A stretch of DNA of 60,977 nucleotides from an uncultured Eubacteriales bacterium (GTDB lineage: Bacteria > Bacillota > Clostridia > Oscillospirales > Oscillospiraceae): assembly GCA_900546615.1 (NCBI GenBank), contig URDJ01000014.1:1-60977 (forward strand). The letters are read 5' to 3'. This document shows, in pieces, positions 26,383 through 35,184 of this stretch (the stretch's first letter is position 1; the number at the start of each line of letters is the position of its first letter). The notes beneath the pieces were generated by a model. It was not told the origin of the DNA. It worked only from the letters and a program-made list of their open reading frames with translations, and did not search any database. The translations under genes and the position numbers were made by a program.

Positions 26383-27092
26383 CTTGCCGCCTCCACCGCG
26401 TCCCGGAGCGCTATGTCCCCGGTGTAGTATGCCTTGCCGATTATGGCTCCGTAGAGGCCCAGCGCACGCAGCCGGCGCACGTCCTCCATGCTCGAGACGC
26501 CGCCCGAGGCGATGAGCTTAAGCCCGAACTCGCGCTGCAGCCGCTCGTAAAGCTCCGCGTTCGCGCCGCGCATGGCCCCGTCCCGGGAAATATCCGTGCA
26601 GATGACGGTTCTAACGCCCATGGCCTCTATTTTGCGCAGGAAGTCCTCCGCCGTTATGCCGGAGTCCTCGCGCCAGCCCTTAATTGCTACCCTGCCGTCC
26701 CGCAGATCCGCGCCGACGGCTATCTTTTCGCCGTATTTGCCCACGGCCTCGGCCAGCAGCCCGGGGTCTGAGACCGCCGCGGTGCCGAGTATCACTCTCC
26801 CCACGCCCGCCGAGAAGGCCCGGTCTATGGCCGCCATGTCCCGCAGGCCGCCGCCGCACTCGACGAACAGACCCGTCTCATTAACTATCCGCTCGATGGT
26901 GCCGAGGTTCGGCGTGCCGCCGTCGCGCGCACCTTCGAGGTCAACGGTGTGCATCTGCGCCGCCCCCTGCGCCTTGAAGTCAAGCGCCACGGACACCGGG
27001 TCGTCGCTGTACACCGTCATTTGCGCATAATCGCCCTTGTACAGCCGCACCGCTTTCCCCTCGTAGAGGTCTATCGCCGGAAATATCAGCAT
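26379..27092 (-). CDS. hisA: ProFAR isomerase
   Basis: Isomerises the ProFAR ribose to its ribulose form (step 4). The 237-aa TIM barrel starts IFPAIDLYEGKAVRLYKGDY with the catalytic Asp in AIDL, has ECGGGLRDMAAID and, in the second half, CTDISRDGAMRGAN with the second catalytic Asp, then IASGGVSSMED. Lies between hisH and hisF with minimal spacing. Confidence 0.95.
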   Translation of the reverse strand: MLIFPAIDLYEGKAVRLYKGDYAQMTVYSDDPVSVALDFKAQGAAQMHTVDLEGARDGGTPNLGTIERIVNETGLFVECGGGLRDMAAIDRAFSAGVGRVILGTAAVSDPGLLAEAVGKYGEKIAVGADLRDGRVAIKGWREDSGITAEDFLRKIEAMGVRTVICTDISRDGAMRGANAELYERLQREFGLKLIASGGVSSMEDVRRLRALGLYGAIIGKAYYTGDIALRDAVEAAR

Positions 27093-27095
27093 CGC

Positions 27096-27710
27096 TCAGC
27101 CCTCCAGCTCGCAGAAGGCCCTGAGTATCGAGAGCCCTACCCTGCCGCTCTTTTCCGGGTGGAACTGGCAGCCGTAGAGGTTGTCCCGCTGCACTGAGGC
27201 GGTGAGGTCGATGCCATACTCCGTCGTGGCCGTCACGCTGTCCTCGCACCTGTCGGCGTAGAAGCTGTGGACAAAATAGACGCAGTCTCCCTCGTTCACG
27301 TACTTGAGTACGCCGCCGCGTCGACAAATTTTCAGGGCGTTCCAGCCTATATGGGGTATGGGCAGACCAGAGTCAAGCCTGCCCTCCATGCCCACGACCT
27401 CGCCCTTCAGCAGGCCAAGGCCGGGGTATTCGCCGTACTCAAAGCTGCGCTCAAACAGCAGCTGCATGCCCAGGCAGATGCCCATTACGGGCTTGCCGCT
27501 TTTAACCGCCCGTCTCACGGCCTCGTCCATGCCGCTTTGGCATAATTTTTCATACGCATCCGCAAAAGCGCCCACGCCGGGCAGGATGACCCGGTCGGCG
27601 TCAGCAATCTTCGCCGCGTCGCCCGTCACCTCCGCCTGCTCGCCTATCGCCGCGAAGGACGAACGGAGCGAGAACAGGTTGCCCACGCCGTAGTCGATTA
27701 TCGCCGTCAT
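27096..27710 (-). CDS. hisH: Imidazole glycerol phosphate synthase, glutaminase subunit
   Basis: Class I glutamine amidotransferase supplying ammonia to HisF. The 204 aa carry IDYGVGNLFSL at the start, the nucleophile site GICLGMQLLFE with Cys, and the His-Glu pair in GCQFHPEKSG. Start overlaps the hisB stop by one base. Confidence 0.95.
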   Translation of the reverse strand: MTAIIDYGVGNLFSLRSSFAAIGEQAEVTGDAAKIADADRVILPGVGAFADAYEKLCQSGMDEAVRRAVKSGKPVMGICLGMQLLFERSFEYGEYPGLGLLKGEVVGMEGRLDSGLPIPHIGWNALKICRRGGVLKYVNEGDCVYFVHSFYADRCEDSVTATTEYGIDLTASVQRDNLYGCQFHPEKSGRVGLSILRAFCELEG

Positions 27711-28288
27711 CAGAGCACCCCCTTCGTCGAGGGCAGGGCCTCGCCCCTCACCGTCACGGCCGCGCGCAGGGCGCGGCCAAAGGCCTTGAACATGCCCTCT
27801 ATGATGTGGTGCGAATTAATGCCGTCGAGCTGCCGGATGTGCAGGCTCATAAGCCCCGTGTTCGCCACGGCCTGGAAGAACTCGCGCGCCAGCTCCGTGT
27901 CGAAGTCGCCGACCTTCTCCGAGGGTATCTCCGCCGTATATCTCAGGCAGGGCCGGCCCGAGAGGTCCACCGCGCAGAGGATGAGCGCCTCGTCCATTGG
28001 CAGGATAATGTTGCCGTAGCGGTTTATGCCGCGCTTATTCCCCAGCGCCTGCAGGATGGCCGCGCCGAGGCAGAGGCCGATGTCCTCCACGCTGTGGTGC
28101 CCGTCCACCTCCAGATCGCCCCGGCAGCTCACCGCCAGGTCAAAGCCGCCGTGCAGGGCAAGGAGCGTCAGCATGTGGTCGAGAAAGCCGACGCCGGTCT
28201 TGATATCCGCCCGGCCCGAGCCGTCCAGCTCGAGGGAAAGCTCCACCTTCGTCTCCGCCGTCTCGCGTTTTACCTCACTGCGTCTCAT
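27710..28288 (-). CDS. hisB: Imidazoleglycerol-phosphate dehydratase
   Basis: Manganese-dependent dehydratase (step 6). The 192 aa show only the dehydratase domain: GVGFLDHMLTLLALHGGFDL, the two HHxxED motifs (DGHHSVEDIGLCLG and NSHHIIEGMFKAFGRAL; the second has E-G rather than E-D). There is no N-terminal histidinol-phosphatase domain, so that step must be supplied by another gene. Confidence 0.95.
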   Translation of the reverse strand: MRRSEVKRETAETKVELSLELDGSGRADIKTGVGFLDHMLTLLALHGGFDLAVSCRGDLEVDGHHSVEDIGLCLGAAILQALGNKRGINRYGNIILPMDEALILCAVDLSGRPCLRYTAEIPSEKVGDFDTELAREFFQAVANTGLMSLHIRQLDGINSHHIIEGMFKAFGRALRAAVTVRGEALPSTKGVL

Positions 28289-28292
28289 TTCC

Positions 28293-29348
28293 TCAGCTCC
28301 GTTCCAATATCTCGTCCGTCGCCGCGAGCAGCGCGTCCATCTGCTCCGGCGTACCCAGCGTTATCCTCACCCAGTCGGCGAGCTTGCTACCGAGGTAGCG
28401 TATCAGTATGCCCCGCGCCTTGAGCTCTTCCATGTACTCCTTCGCCCCAATGAGACAGGGCCGCGCCAGCACGAAGTTCGCGCTCGACTGCGTCAGCTCA
28501 AAGCCGCGCTTTACAAGCTCCGACGTCAGCCGCCTGCGCTCGAGCGCTATCCTGCGGCAGTTCGCCGCGTAATACGCCCAGTCGCGCACAGCCGCCGCGC
28601 CCACCTCGAGCGCCACACGGTTGACGCTGTAGGGGTTCGTCGAGTATTTGAGCTTCTTTAAATCCTCAATGAGTCCCTCCGGCCCGACGGCATAGCCCAG
28701 CCGCGCGCCCGCCAGCGACGCGGACTTCGAGAAGGTGCGCACGACCAGCACGTTCTCGTACTTCGACACCAGCGGCACAGCCGTCTCACCGCCAAAGTCC
28801 ACATAGGCCTCGTCCACGACGACCACACTGTCCGGGCTGCCCTTCACGATGCCCTCCACAGCCGCGAGCGGCAGGGCCACGCCCGTCTGCGCGTTCGGGT
28901 TCGCTATCACGACGCAGCGGCCCGTGCCCGTATAATCGCGCGGGTCAATGGTAAGCCCCTCGCCCATCGCCGGGCGCAGCGTGTCTATGTGGTAGAGGTC
29001 TGCGAAGACCTCATAGAAGCCGTAGCTCACGTCAGGAAACACCACGCCCCGCTCGCAGAAGGCGAGGAAGCAAAAGTTCAGGATATCATCCGAGCCGTTT
29101 GCGAGCAGCACATTCCCCTCGCCCAGCCCGAACTGCCCCGCGACGAGCGCCGCCAGCTCGCGGCAGGCCGCGTCCGGGTAGAGGTTCAGCGCCGCCGACT
29201 GCGCCGAGCGCAGGGCGTCCAGCACCGCGGGCGAGGGCGCGTAGGGCGACTCGTTCGCGTTGAGCTTTATATACTCCCTGTCCTTCGGCTGCTCGCCGGG
29301 GACATACGGCTCGAGCATGGAAAATTTGCTGTCCAGAAAGCGGCTCAT
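28293..29348 (-). CDS. hisC: Histidinol-phosphate aminotransferase
   Basis: PLP enzyme of fold type I making histidinol phosphate from imidazole-acetol phosphate and glutamate. The 351 aa include KLNANESPYAPSP, NANPNAQTG-type IANPNAQTGVALP, VVVDEAYVDFGG, and the Schiff-base Lys in RTFSKSASLAGARLGY. Overlaps hisD by four bases (ATGA). Confidence 0.94.
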   Translation of the reverse strand: MSRFLDSKFSMLEPYVPGEQPKDREYIKLNANESPYAPSPAVLDALRSAQSAALNLYPDAACRELAALVAGQFGLGEGNVLLANGSDDILNFCFLAFCERGVVFPDVSYGFYEVFADLYHIDTLRPAMGEGLTIDPRDYTGTGRCVVIANPNAQTGVALPLAAVEGIVKGSPDSVVVVDEAYVDFGGETAVPLVSKYENVLVVRTFSKSASLAGARLGYAVGPEGLIEDLKKLKYSTNPYSVNRVALEVGAAAVRDWAYYAANCRRIALERRRLTSELVKRGFELTQSSANFVLARPCLIGAKEYMEELKARGILIRYLGSKLADWVRITLGTPEQMDALLAATDEILERS

Positions 29349-30625
29349 TCAGACCGCCCCTTCCTCCTGATAGTCGCCGACACGGCGTGCGCGTGCAGGC
29401 CCTCGGTGTCCGCAAAGAGCGCCACGTCGTCCGCCACGTCCTCCAGCCCCGCCGCCGTGTAGTACGAGAAATAGCTCCGCTTCACGAAGTCGTCCACGCC
29501 GAGGGGACTCGAAAACCGCGCCGTGCCCATCGTCGGCAGCGTGTGGTTCGTGCCCGAGAGGTAGTCGCCCAGCGGCTCCGGGCAGTAGTGCCCCAAAAAC
29601 ACCGAGCCGGCGTTGCGCACCCGGCCCAGCCAGTCGAAGGGCTGCTCCACGCAGAGCTCCAGGTGCTCCGGCGCTATCTCGTTTGCAATATCGACGGCCT
29701 CGCTCAAATCGTCCGTGACGATTATCTTGCCGTTGGCCTCTATGGACGCGCCCGCGATGTCTTTCCTCGGCAGCACCTCGAGCTGGGCCTCCAGCTCGGC
29801 GGCGGTCTTTTCGGCGAGCGCCGCGCTGTCCGTTATGAGTATCGCCGTGGCGAGCCTGTCGTGCTCGGCCTGAGAGAGCATGTCCGCCGCGAGCCAGACC
29901 GGGTCGGCCGTCTTGTCCGCCACGATGAGTATCTCGCTCGGGCCGGCGATCATGTCTATCGCCACCTGTCCGAAGACCTGGCGCTTCGCCTCCGCCACGA
30001 AGGCGTTGCCGGGGCCGACTATCTTGTCCACTCTGGGTATCGTCTCAGTCCCGTAGGCCAGGGCGGCCACGGCCTGCGCGCCGCCGACGCGGAACACCCT
30101 GTCCACGCCCGCGACCTTCGCCGCCGCGAGTATCGCCGGGCTGACCTCGCCGCCCGTCGCCGGCGTCGTCATGACTATCTCGTCCACGCCCGCTATCTTC
30201 GCCGGGATGCAGTTCATGAGCAGCGACGAGGGATACGCCGCCGTGCCGCCCGGGATATACAGCCCCACGCGCTGCATGGGTATGACCCTCTGCCCCAGCA
30301 TGGATCCGTCGGGCCGCGTCAGGATGTAATCATGCCGCACCTGCCGCTCGTGGAAGGCGCGTATATTCGCGCTCGCGCGCTCGAGCACGCGCAGGTATTC
30401 GGGGTCCACGGCCTTCACCGCCGCGTCCAGCTCCTCGGGCGTCACCTCGAGCGCCGTGCCCTCGGCGTGGTCGAACTTCGCGTTGTACTCGTAGAGCGCC
30501 TTGTCCCCGTTCTCGCGCACGTTCGATATTATCTCTGACACCGTGCCCGAGACGTCCCGGCCCGAGACCGTCCTCGCAAAGAGCTCCGACGCCGGGGTCT
30601 CGCCGCTTTTCATTATCCTTATCAT
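29345..30625 (-). CDS. hisD: Histidinol dehydrogenase
   Basis: Zinc- and NAD-dependent four-electron oxidation of histidinol to histidine. The 426 aa show AYPSSLLMNCIPAKIAGVDE, KIVGPGNAFVAEAKR, DMIAGPSEILIVAD, and the zinc/active-site sequence SQAEHDRLATAIL, with GSVFLGHYCPEPLGDYLSG shortened here. ATG 30625 overlaps the hisG stop by one base (TGATG); ATG four codons later is possible. Confidence 0.95.
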   Translation of the reverse strand: MIRIMKSGETPASELFARTVSGRDVSGTVSEIISNVRENGDKALYEYNAKFDHAEGTALEVTPEELDAAVKAVDPEYLRVLERASANIRAFHERQVRHDYILTRPDGSMLGQRVIPMQRVGLYIPGGTAAYPSSLLMNCIPAKIAGVDEIVMTTPATGGEVSPAILAAAKVAGVDRVFRVGGAQAVAALAYGTETIPRVDKIVGPGNAFVAEAKRQVFGQVAIDMIAGPSEILIVADKTADPVWLAADMLSQAEHDRLATAILITDSAALAEKTAAELEAQLEVLPRKDIAGASIEANGKIIVTDDLSEAVDIANEIAPEHLELCVEQPFDWLGRVRNAGSVFLGHYCPEPLGDYLSGTNHTLPTMGTARFSSPLGVDDFVKRSYFSYYTAAGLEDVADDVALFADTEGLHAHAVSATIRRKGRSE

Positions 30626-31263
30626 CACGCTCTGCCTCCTTCCGCCGCCGCGCCTATGAGCGACGCGAGCCGGCTTATGCCCTCGTATTTGAACTTGAAG
30701 CTCGCCTTGTTGGCTATGAGCCTCGCGCTTATCGGCAAGATCGTCTCCAGGACCCGCAAATCGTTCTCCCGGAGCGTCGTGCCCGTCTCCACGATGTCCA
30801 CTATGACATCCGAGAGTCCTATGATGGGCGCGAGCTCGATGGAGCCGTTGAGCCTTATTATATCTATCGCCCGGCCCTGGCCGCGGAAATACCGCGTTGC
30901 GATGTTCGGGAACTTCGTCGCCACCCTGAGAGTCCCCGCCCTGCGCCACTGTTGCTCCCTGCCTGCCACGCACATCCGGCAGCGGCCTATGCCGAGGTCG
31001 TGCAGCTCGTACACGTCCGGCGAATACTCCAGCAGGATATCCTTGCCCGCGACGCCCATGTCCGCCGCGCCGCGCTCTACATATATCGCCACGTCCGAGG
31101 GCTTGACCCAGAAAAAGCGCAGCCCGTTCTCGGGGTTCTCGAACACCAGCTTGCGGCTGTCCTCCCTTATGCCCGGGCAGCCGCAGCCCGAGCGCTCGAA
31201 CATGTCGTAGACCTGCTCGCCCAGCCTGCCCTTCGGCAGGGCTATGTCAATCGTCTGCTTCAA
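30625..31263 (-). CDS. hisG: ATP phosphoribosyltransferase, short form
   Basis: First committed step of the pathway. At 212 aa it lacks the C-terminal regulatory domain, so it is the HisG-S type that needs HisZ for activity and histidine feedback. Motifs: IALPKGRLGEQVYDMFERSG, RGAADMGVAGKDIL, and the PRPP loop IVDIVETGTTLREN. It overlaps hisZ by 17 bp. Confidence 0.95.
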   Translation of the reverse strand: MKQTIDIALPKGRLGEQVYDMFERSGCGCPGIREDSRKLVFENPENGLRFFWVKPSDVAIYVERGAADMGVAGKDILLEYSPDVYELHDLGIGRCRMCVAGREQQWRRAGTLRVATKFPNIATRYFRGQGRAIDIIRLNGSIELAPIIGLSDVIVDIVETGTTLRENDLRVLETILPISARLIANKASFKFKYEGISRLASLIGAAAEGGRA

Positions 31264-32359
31264 GCGTGACCGGCCTCCCGTTTTTCATTTTCATCAGGCT
31301 TCGGCACCTCGCCGTCCCGACTGTTCCCGGCTGGACCCGGACGCTCCGCCCGGACTCCGTGAGCTCCCGCACAGCCGCGGCCAGCTCCTCCGGCGTCTCG
31401 CCGTCCGGGATGAGCAGCACGTCCGCGTCGTACTCCGCCGCGCCCTCGCCCAGCCGCTCCAGCAGGTTCAGGTACACCGCAAAGCCTATGGCCTGCTCGT
31501 CCTTGCCCAGCTTGCGCATCAGGCTGTCGTAGCGCCCGCCCGAGAGCACCGCCGAGGGCGCGCCCGAGACGTAGCCCTTGAACACGAGGCCGTTATAATA
31601 CTCCGTGTCGCAGGTGATGCTCAGATCGAGGTTTATCTTCCCCCCGCAGCCGAAGGCGGAGAGCACGCCCAGCGCGCTCGAAAGCTCGCCCGCCGCCTGA
31701 CGCTCCGCCTCGGTCTTCGCCGCCTGCGCGAGCTTCGGCAGCAGCTCCGACGCCGGGCCGTAGAGCGAAACCAGCCCCGCCAGCCGCTCCGCCGGCTCCA
31801 TGGGCGCGCCCGCCGCCGCGCACACCGCGCGTATCGACTGCACGCTCCGGCTGCCTACAGCCCGCAGAAGTTCCGCACGCTCCGGGCCCCTCAGCCCCAG
31901 CTCATCGAGCACGCCGCAGAGGAAGCCCATGTGCGACAGGTCGAGCACCCACTCGCCCGTCACCTCCATGAGGCTGCGCACCGCGAGCATCAGCACCTCG
32001 CCCTGCACATAGGCGTCCACCGGTCCGAGATACTCCAGCCCCGCCTGCGTTATCTCCTGGAAACCGAGCCCCGAGTCCGGCGCGCGGTAGACGCTCTCGT
32101 CATAGTACACCTTCTCCGCCGCGCCCTCGCCGCCGAGGTTCTTCGCGATCGACAGCGTCACATCCGGCTTGAGCGCCATGAGCCGCCCGTTCGTATCCGT
32201 AAAGGTTATGACGCTGCCGCTGGGCAAAAAGCTCCTGTTGCCCGCGTACAGGTCGTATTCCTCAAACTTGCTCATCCTGTACGGCCGGTAGCCATACCTC
32301 GAATACAGCGCCCTCAGGCCCCGCACCAGCAGCTCCTCCGGCCTCAATATGCTCTCCAT
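31247..32359 (-). CDS. hisZ: ATP phosphoribosyltransferase regulatory subunit
   Basis: Catalytically inactive histidyl-tRNA-synthetase paralogue that forms the HisG-S/HisZ complex. The 370 aa contain class II fold elements: motif 2-like YDESVYRAPDSGLGFQEITQAGLEYLG cut at its loop, GGKINLDLSITCDTEYYNGLVFKGYV, and motif 3-like SGGRYDSLMRKLG. ATG 32359 is chosen because CGGAGG lies six bases ahead; upstream in-frame GTG/ATG overlap the site. It is the first gene of the operon. Confidence 0.93.
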   Translation of the reverse strand: MESILRPEELLVRGLRALYSRYGYRPYRMSKFEEYDLYAGNRSFLPSGSVITFTDTNGRLMALKPDVTLSIAKNLGGEGAAEKVYYDESVYRAPDSGLGFQEITQAGLEYLGPVDAYVQGEVLMLAVRSLMEVTGEWVLDLSHMGFLCGVLDELGLRGPERAELLRAVGSRSVQSIRAVCAAAGAPMEPAERLAGLVSLYGPASELLPKLAQAAKTEAERQAAGELSSALGVLSAFGCGGKINLDLSITCDTEYYNGLVFKGYVSGAPSAVLSGGRYDSLMRKLGKDEQAIGFAVYLNLLERLGEGAAEYDADVLLIPDGETPEELAAAVRELTESGRSVRVQPGTVGTARCRSLMKMKNGRPVTLEADD

Positions 32360-32384
32360 GCTCATCCTCCGGTACACTTTACCT

Positions 32385-32407
32385 TGCTAATGTGATAGCA
32401 CGCTAAT
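32385..32407. promoter_or_regulatory. Overlapping palindromes at the his promoter: candidate operator
   Basis: TGCTA-N6-TAGCA (32385-32400) overlaps TAGC-AC-GCTA (32396-32405), right between the -10 and the hisZ ribosome site. GCTAAT is repeated. This is where a histidine-responsive repressor (for example a TrpR-like YerC/HisR protein) would bind; that assignment is inference. No T-box leader is present. Confidence 0.5.
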
Positions 32408-32435
32408 ATATTACCACCATTGTCCGCTTTGTCAA
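32408..32435 (-). promoter_or_regulatory. Sigma-A promoter of the histidine operon
   Basis: Minus strand TTGACA (32430-32435), 16-bp spacer, TAATAT (32408-32413). Confidence 0.7.
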
Positions 32436-32518
32436 TAGCTTTTCTCCGATTCTGTGACATATGACGAGCTTTCGCATTCTACGGCCCCGGTTTCGGTCGT
32501 ATCCGATACATTATAATA

Positions 32519-32564
32519 CAAAAAACTGCGGTTGACCAGTCCGGTCTTTGAACCGCAGTTTTTT
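32519..32564 (-). terminator. Terminator of the radical-SAM/CoA-ligase operon
   Basis: AACTGCGGTT (32524-32533) pairs with AACCGCAGTT (32551-32560), flanked by A and T runs, immediately past the methyltransferase stop. Confidence 0.8.
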
Positions 32565-32565
32565 C

Positions 32566-33303
32566 TCAGCGTTTTTCGAGGATGAGCCTGCACCACGACA
32601 TCCGGGCCTTCTTGAAGAACTCGCCCCCGTCCCCGGCGCGGCCGAAGCTGCCGGCGAGGAATCCGCCCGTCTCGTCCGGACGCACACTGTACTCCCGGCC
32701 GACGTACATTATGAGCTTTAAGAACTCCCCGTAGTCCTCCCCTGCCTCGAGAGTCCTGAAGCCCTCTGCCTCGAGCGTTTCGACATAGCTTCTCACGGTG
32801 TCGACCCCCTCGAAGCAGGGCACTCCGCGCACGAGCGCTCTCAGCTCCGGCTCCGGGCGGCGTCTCGCGCAGAAGTCGCTTATTATGAGCCTGCCACCCG
32901 GGTTAAGCAGCCTTGCGTACTCCCTCGCGGCGTCGGCCCTGTCGGGCAGCACAGAGAAGGCCGCCTCGCTGAACACGCCGTCGAAACTCCCATCCTCGAA
33001 GGGCAGAGCCGTCACGTCCGCGCAGAGGAAGCGGCAGCGCTCCGGGCATTCCAGTGAGGCCCTGTCTATAAGCTCCGCATCGAGGTCGACGCCCGTGACC
33101 TCGGCCCCGAGCCGCTCCGACAGGAGCTTCGAGGCCGCGCCCAGCCCGCAGCCCGCTTCGAGCAGGCGCAGGCCGGTCTTCTCCGCCCAGCCAGCAGTCC
33201 GGGCGGCGGAGAGCAGGTACTCCCCCCGGCCCGGTCTTCTCGAGAACACCTCTATCATCTTTTCAGGCAAGGCTCTCACCTCCCGGCGCGGCAATCTGAT
33301 CAA
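32566..33303 (-). CDS. Class I SAM-dependent methyltransferase (DVU_1556/TrsM-like)
   Basis: A 245-aa Rossmann-fold methyltransferase with motif I LLEAGCGLGAASKLLSERLG, the acidic VTGVDLDAEL, ADVTALPFEDGSFDGVFSEA and LLNPGGRLIISDF. It is the last gene of a tight seven-gene operon and overlaps the GTPase stop by ATGA. By context and general look it resembles the methyltransferases that travel with CPEHG-type radical-SAM proteins and PaaK-like ligases in Desulfovibrio-type clusters. Substrate unknown. Confidence 0.8.
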   Translation of the reverse strand: MIRLPRREVRALPEKMIEVFSRRPGRGEYLLSAARTAGWAEKTGLRLLEAGCGLGAASKLLSERLGAEVTGVDLDAELIDRASLECPERCRFLCADVTALPFEDGSFDGVFSEAAFSVLPDRADAAREYARLLNPGGRLIISDFCARRRPEPELRALVRGVPCFEGVDTVRSYVETLEAEGFRTLEAGEDYGEFLKLIMYVGREYSVRPDETGGFLAGSFGRAGDGGEFFKKARMSWCRLILEKR

Positions 33304-34418
33304 TATCTCGAGGCGCGGCCGCCGTTGCCCCGGCCCTCCTCCATCATTCCGAAGTGCTCGAGGAAGAAGGTGCGTGCGCGCAGGCCGTATTTCTGCGCCA
33401 CGGCATCGAGCGTATCATCCACGACCTGCGCCATCAGCTCCGACTCGGCGGCGGCGCGGGCGTTTATGATGACGGAAATGGCGCTGTAGCTGCCCGTAAG
33501 CCTCCGGTCGTATTCCACGGGGTAGTCCACGCCGATGAGGCTGGCCTTGAAGAAGTCCTCGCCCTGCCCGGCGGCGAAGGCCTTGAGGTGCGGCACATTC
33601 GCGCCCGCTTTTTTGAGGCCCTCGCGTATGCCCTCGAAGACCTCGTCGATGACGGCGTTGAAGTCCACGGCCCGGTCCTCCCTCTGCTCGAAGAAGACCC
33701 GGCGGTTATACCAGCTGAGCAGGCGTTCGGCGGCCATGAAAGCCTCGGAGCCATAGCCTATCTCGCGGTGCTCTGCCGCGGCCCTGTGCGTCATGAGGAA
33801 GTCCACCACCGCGTCCACGCCCTCGCCCGTTTTCGCGGACATGGTCATGACGGGCGTGTCCGGGTGCAGGGTGCGGATGAGCGCGAGTCGCTTTTCAATT
33901 TCCGGCGCGGTCAGAAGGTCGATCTTGTTGAGCACGATGAGGTCTGCCTCGGCCATCTGCGCGTCGAGCAGAAAGCGCATCTCGCCCGGCAGGTTTATGT
34001 CCCCCTCGCCCTCCATGAGCATCCTCATCCGCTCGGGGTCAACTATGCAGGTGAAGGGCATCAGCTCGAACTCGTCCGGTTCCCTCTCCACGAGCTGGAG
34101 GTAGACGTGGTCGAGGGCGCCTATGCCGCAGCCGGGGATGTCCGAGAAGATGACCGTCGCGCCCCCGGACACCAGCTGGCGCAACTTGTCCACCAGGTTC
34201 TCGTGCTGATAGCAGATGCAGTTTCCGGCGATGCTCGTAGTCAGCACGTCGCTCGTCGCGGTGAAGTCCGCGTCCACTATGTTGCTCGCGCCGAGGTCGT
34301 TTGCCAGTATCGCCGCCTTGCCCCAGCGCGCATTGATGGAGCGCGCGAAGGCAAGCATCGAAGTCGTCTTTCCGGCCCCGAGGAAGCCGCTCGTCACCAT
34401 GTACTTCGTCTTTGCCAT
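33300..34418 (-). CDS. CobW/HypB/UreG-type GTP-binding protein
   Basis: A 372-aa G3E-like GTPase, the class that loads metals or cofactors into enzymes. Walker A SGFLGAGKTTSM (residues 9-20), a CIC motif in AGNCICYQHENL replacing the classical CxCC metal motif, Walker B-like VIFSDIPGCGIGALD, and the guanine motif NKIDLL. The C-terminal 120 residues are family-specific. Position within the operon suggests a chaperone for one of the Fe-S enzymes encoded here, which is inference. Confidence 0.82.
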   Translation of the reverse strand: MAKTKYMVTSGFLGAGKTTSMLAFARSINARWGKAAILANDLGASNIVDADFTATSDVLTTSIAGNCICYQHENLVDKLRQLVSGGATVIFSDIPGCGIGALDHVYLQLVEREPDEFELMPFTCIVDPERMRMLMEGEGDINLPGEMRFLLDAQMAEADLIVLNKIDLLTAPEIEKRLALIRTLHPDTPVMTMSAKTGEGVDAVVDFLMTHRAAAEHREIGYGSEAFMAAERLLSWYNRRVFFEQREDRAVDFNAVIDEVFEGIREGLKKAGANVPHLKAFAAGQGEDFFKASLIGVDYPVEYDRRLTGSYSAISVIINARAAAESELMAQVVDDTLDAVAQKYGLRARTFFLEHFGMMEEGRGNGGRASRY

Positions 34419-34422
34419 CTTC

Positions 34423-35184
34423 TCAGTTATCTCCTTTCGTCAGCGTGCTCATTATGATCTCGAAGGCCGGGCCGATTCGTCCGCGCACCAGGACATCCGC
34501 CCTGCCGTCGAAGGGCGTCGGCTCGGCGTTTATTATCGCCAGCCTGCCCCTGAACCTGTCAAGCAGCCTCGGTGCGCTGCTGACCTTGAGCGAGCTGCCG
34601 CCGATGACCAGCAGGTCGGCCCGGTTCAGCTCCCTCACCGTCTCCATTATGACGCTCATATCCGGCACCTCTCCAAAGAGCAGTATGCCGGGCCTCACCA
34701 TGCCACCGCAGCGCTCACAGTGCGGCACTCCCGCGCAGTCGGCCACCTTCTCCGGCGGATAGCCCTGCCCGCAGTCCACGCAGTAGTTCACGTATACGTT
34801 CCCGTGTATGTCGAGCACCCGGCGGCTCCCCGCCCGCTGGTGCAGGCAGTCCGCGTTCTGAGTCACGACGCATTTAATATACTCCAACCTCTCAAGCTCC
34901 GCCAGCGCGTAGTGGACTCTGTTCGGCGGCGCAGAGAGGTCGAGCAGCTCCCTGCGGTAGAAGTCGAAGAACTTCTCAGGCTGCTCCCTCATGAACCGCG
35001 GCGTCAGTATTTCCTCCGGCGGCGCGCCGTAGCTGCTCGGGCGGTTATACAGCCCGGTCTGCCGGCTCCTGAAATCCGTCAGTCCGCTGTCTGTCGAGAC
35101 ACCGGCCCCGCCGAAAAACACGGCGTAGTCCGCGTCTCTTATAAGCTCCGCCGTGCGTATGCAGGCCCTCTCGAACTGCGTCAT
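34423..35184 (-). CDS. Sir2-family NAD-dependent protein deacylase
   Basis: A 253-aa sirtuin: GGAGVSTDSGLTDFRSRQTGLY (NAD site), VTQNADCLHQRAGSRRV with the Asn/Asp region, catalytic His in DIHGN, zinc Cys pairs CVDC ... CERC, and RPGILLFGE. NAD-dependent removal of acyl groups from lysines is the known activity. Being four bases from the GTPase and overlapping the DUF1858 stop, it belongs to the operon. It may deacylate the CoA ligase, since AMP-forming acyl-CoA synthetases are classical sirtuin targets. Confidence 0.88.
   Translation of the reverse strand: MTQFERACIRTAELIRDADYAVFFGGAGVSTDSGLTDFRSRQTGLYNRPSSYGAPPEEILTPRFMREQPEKFFDFYRRELLDLSAPPNRVHYALAELERLEYIKCVVTQNADCLHQRAGSRRVLDIHGNVYVNYCVDCGQGYPPEKVADCAGVPHCERCGGMVRPGILLFGEVPDMSVIMETVRELNRADLLVIGGSSLKVSSAPRLLDRFRGRLAIINAEPTPFDGRADVLVRGRIGPAFEIIMSTLTKGDN

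Noticed and set aside
32360..32565. T-box leader for the histidine operon
   Set aside because: The leader is too short and has no T-box sequence or specifier stem; only a promoter and palindromes are seen.
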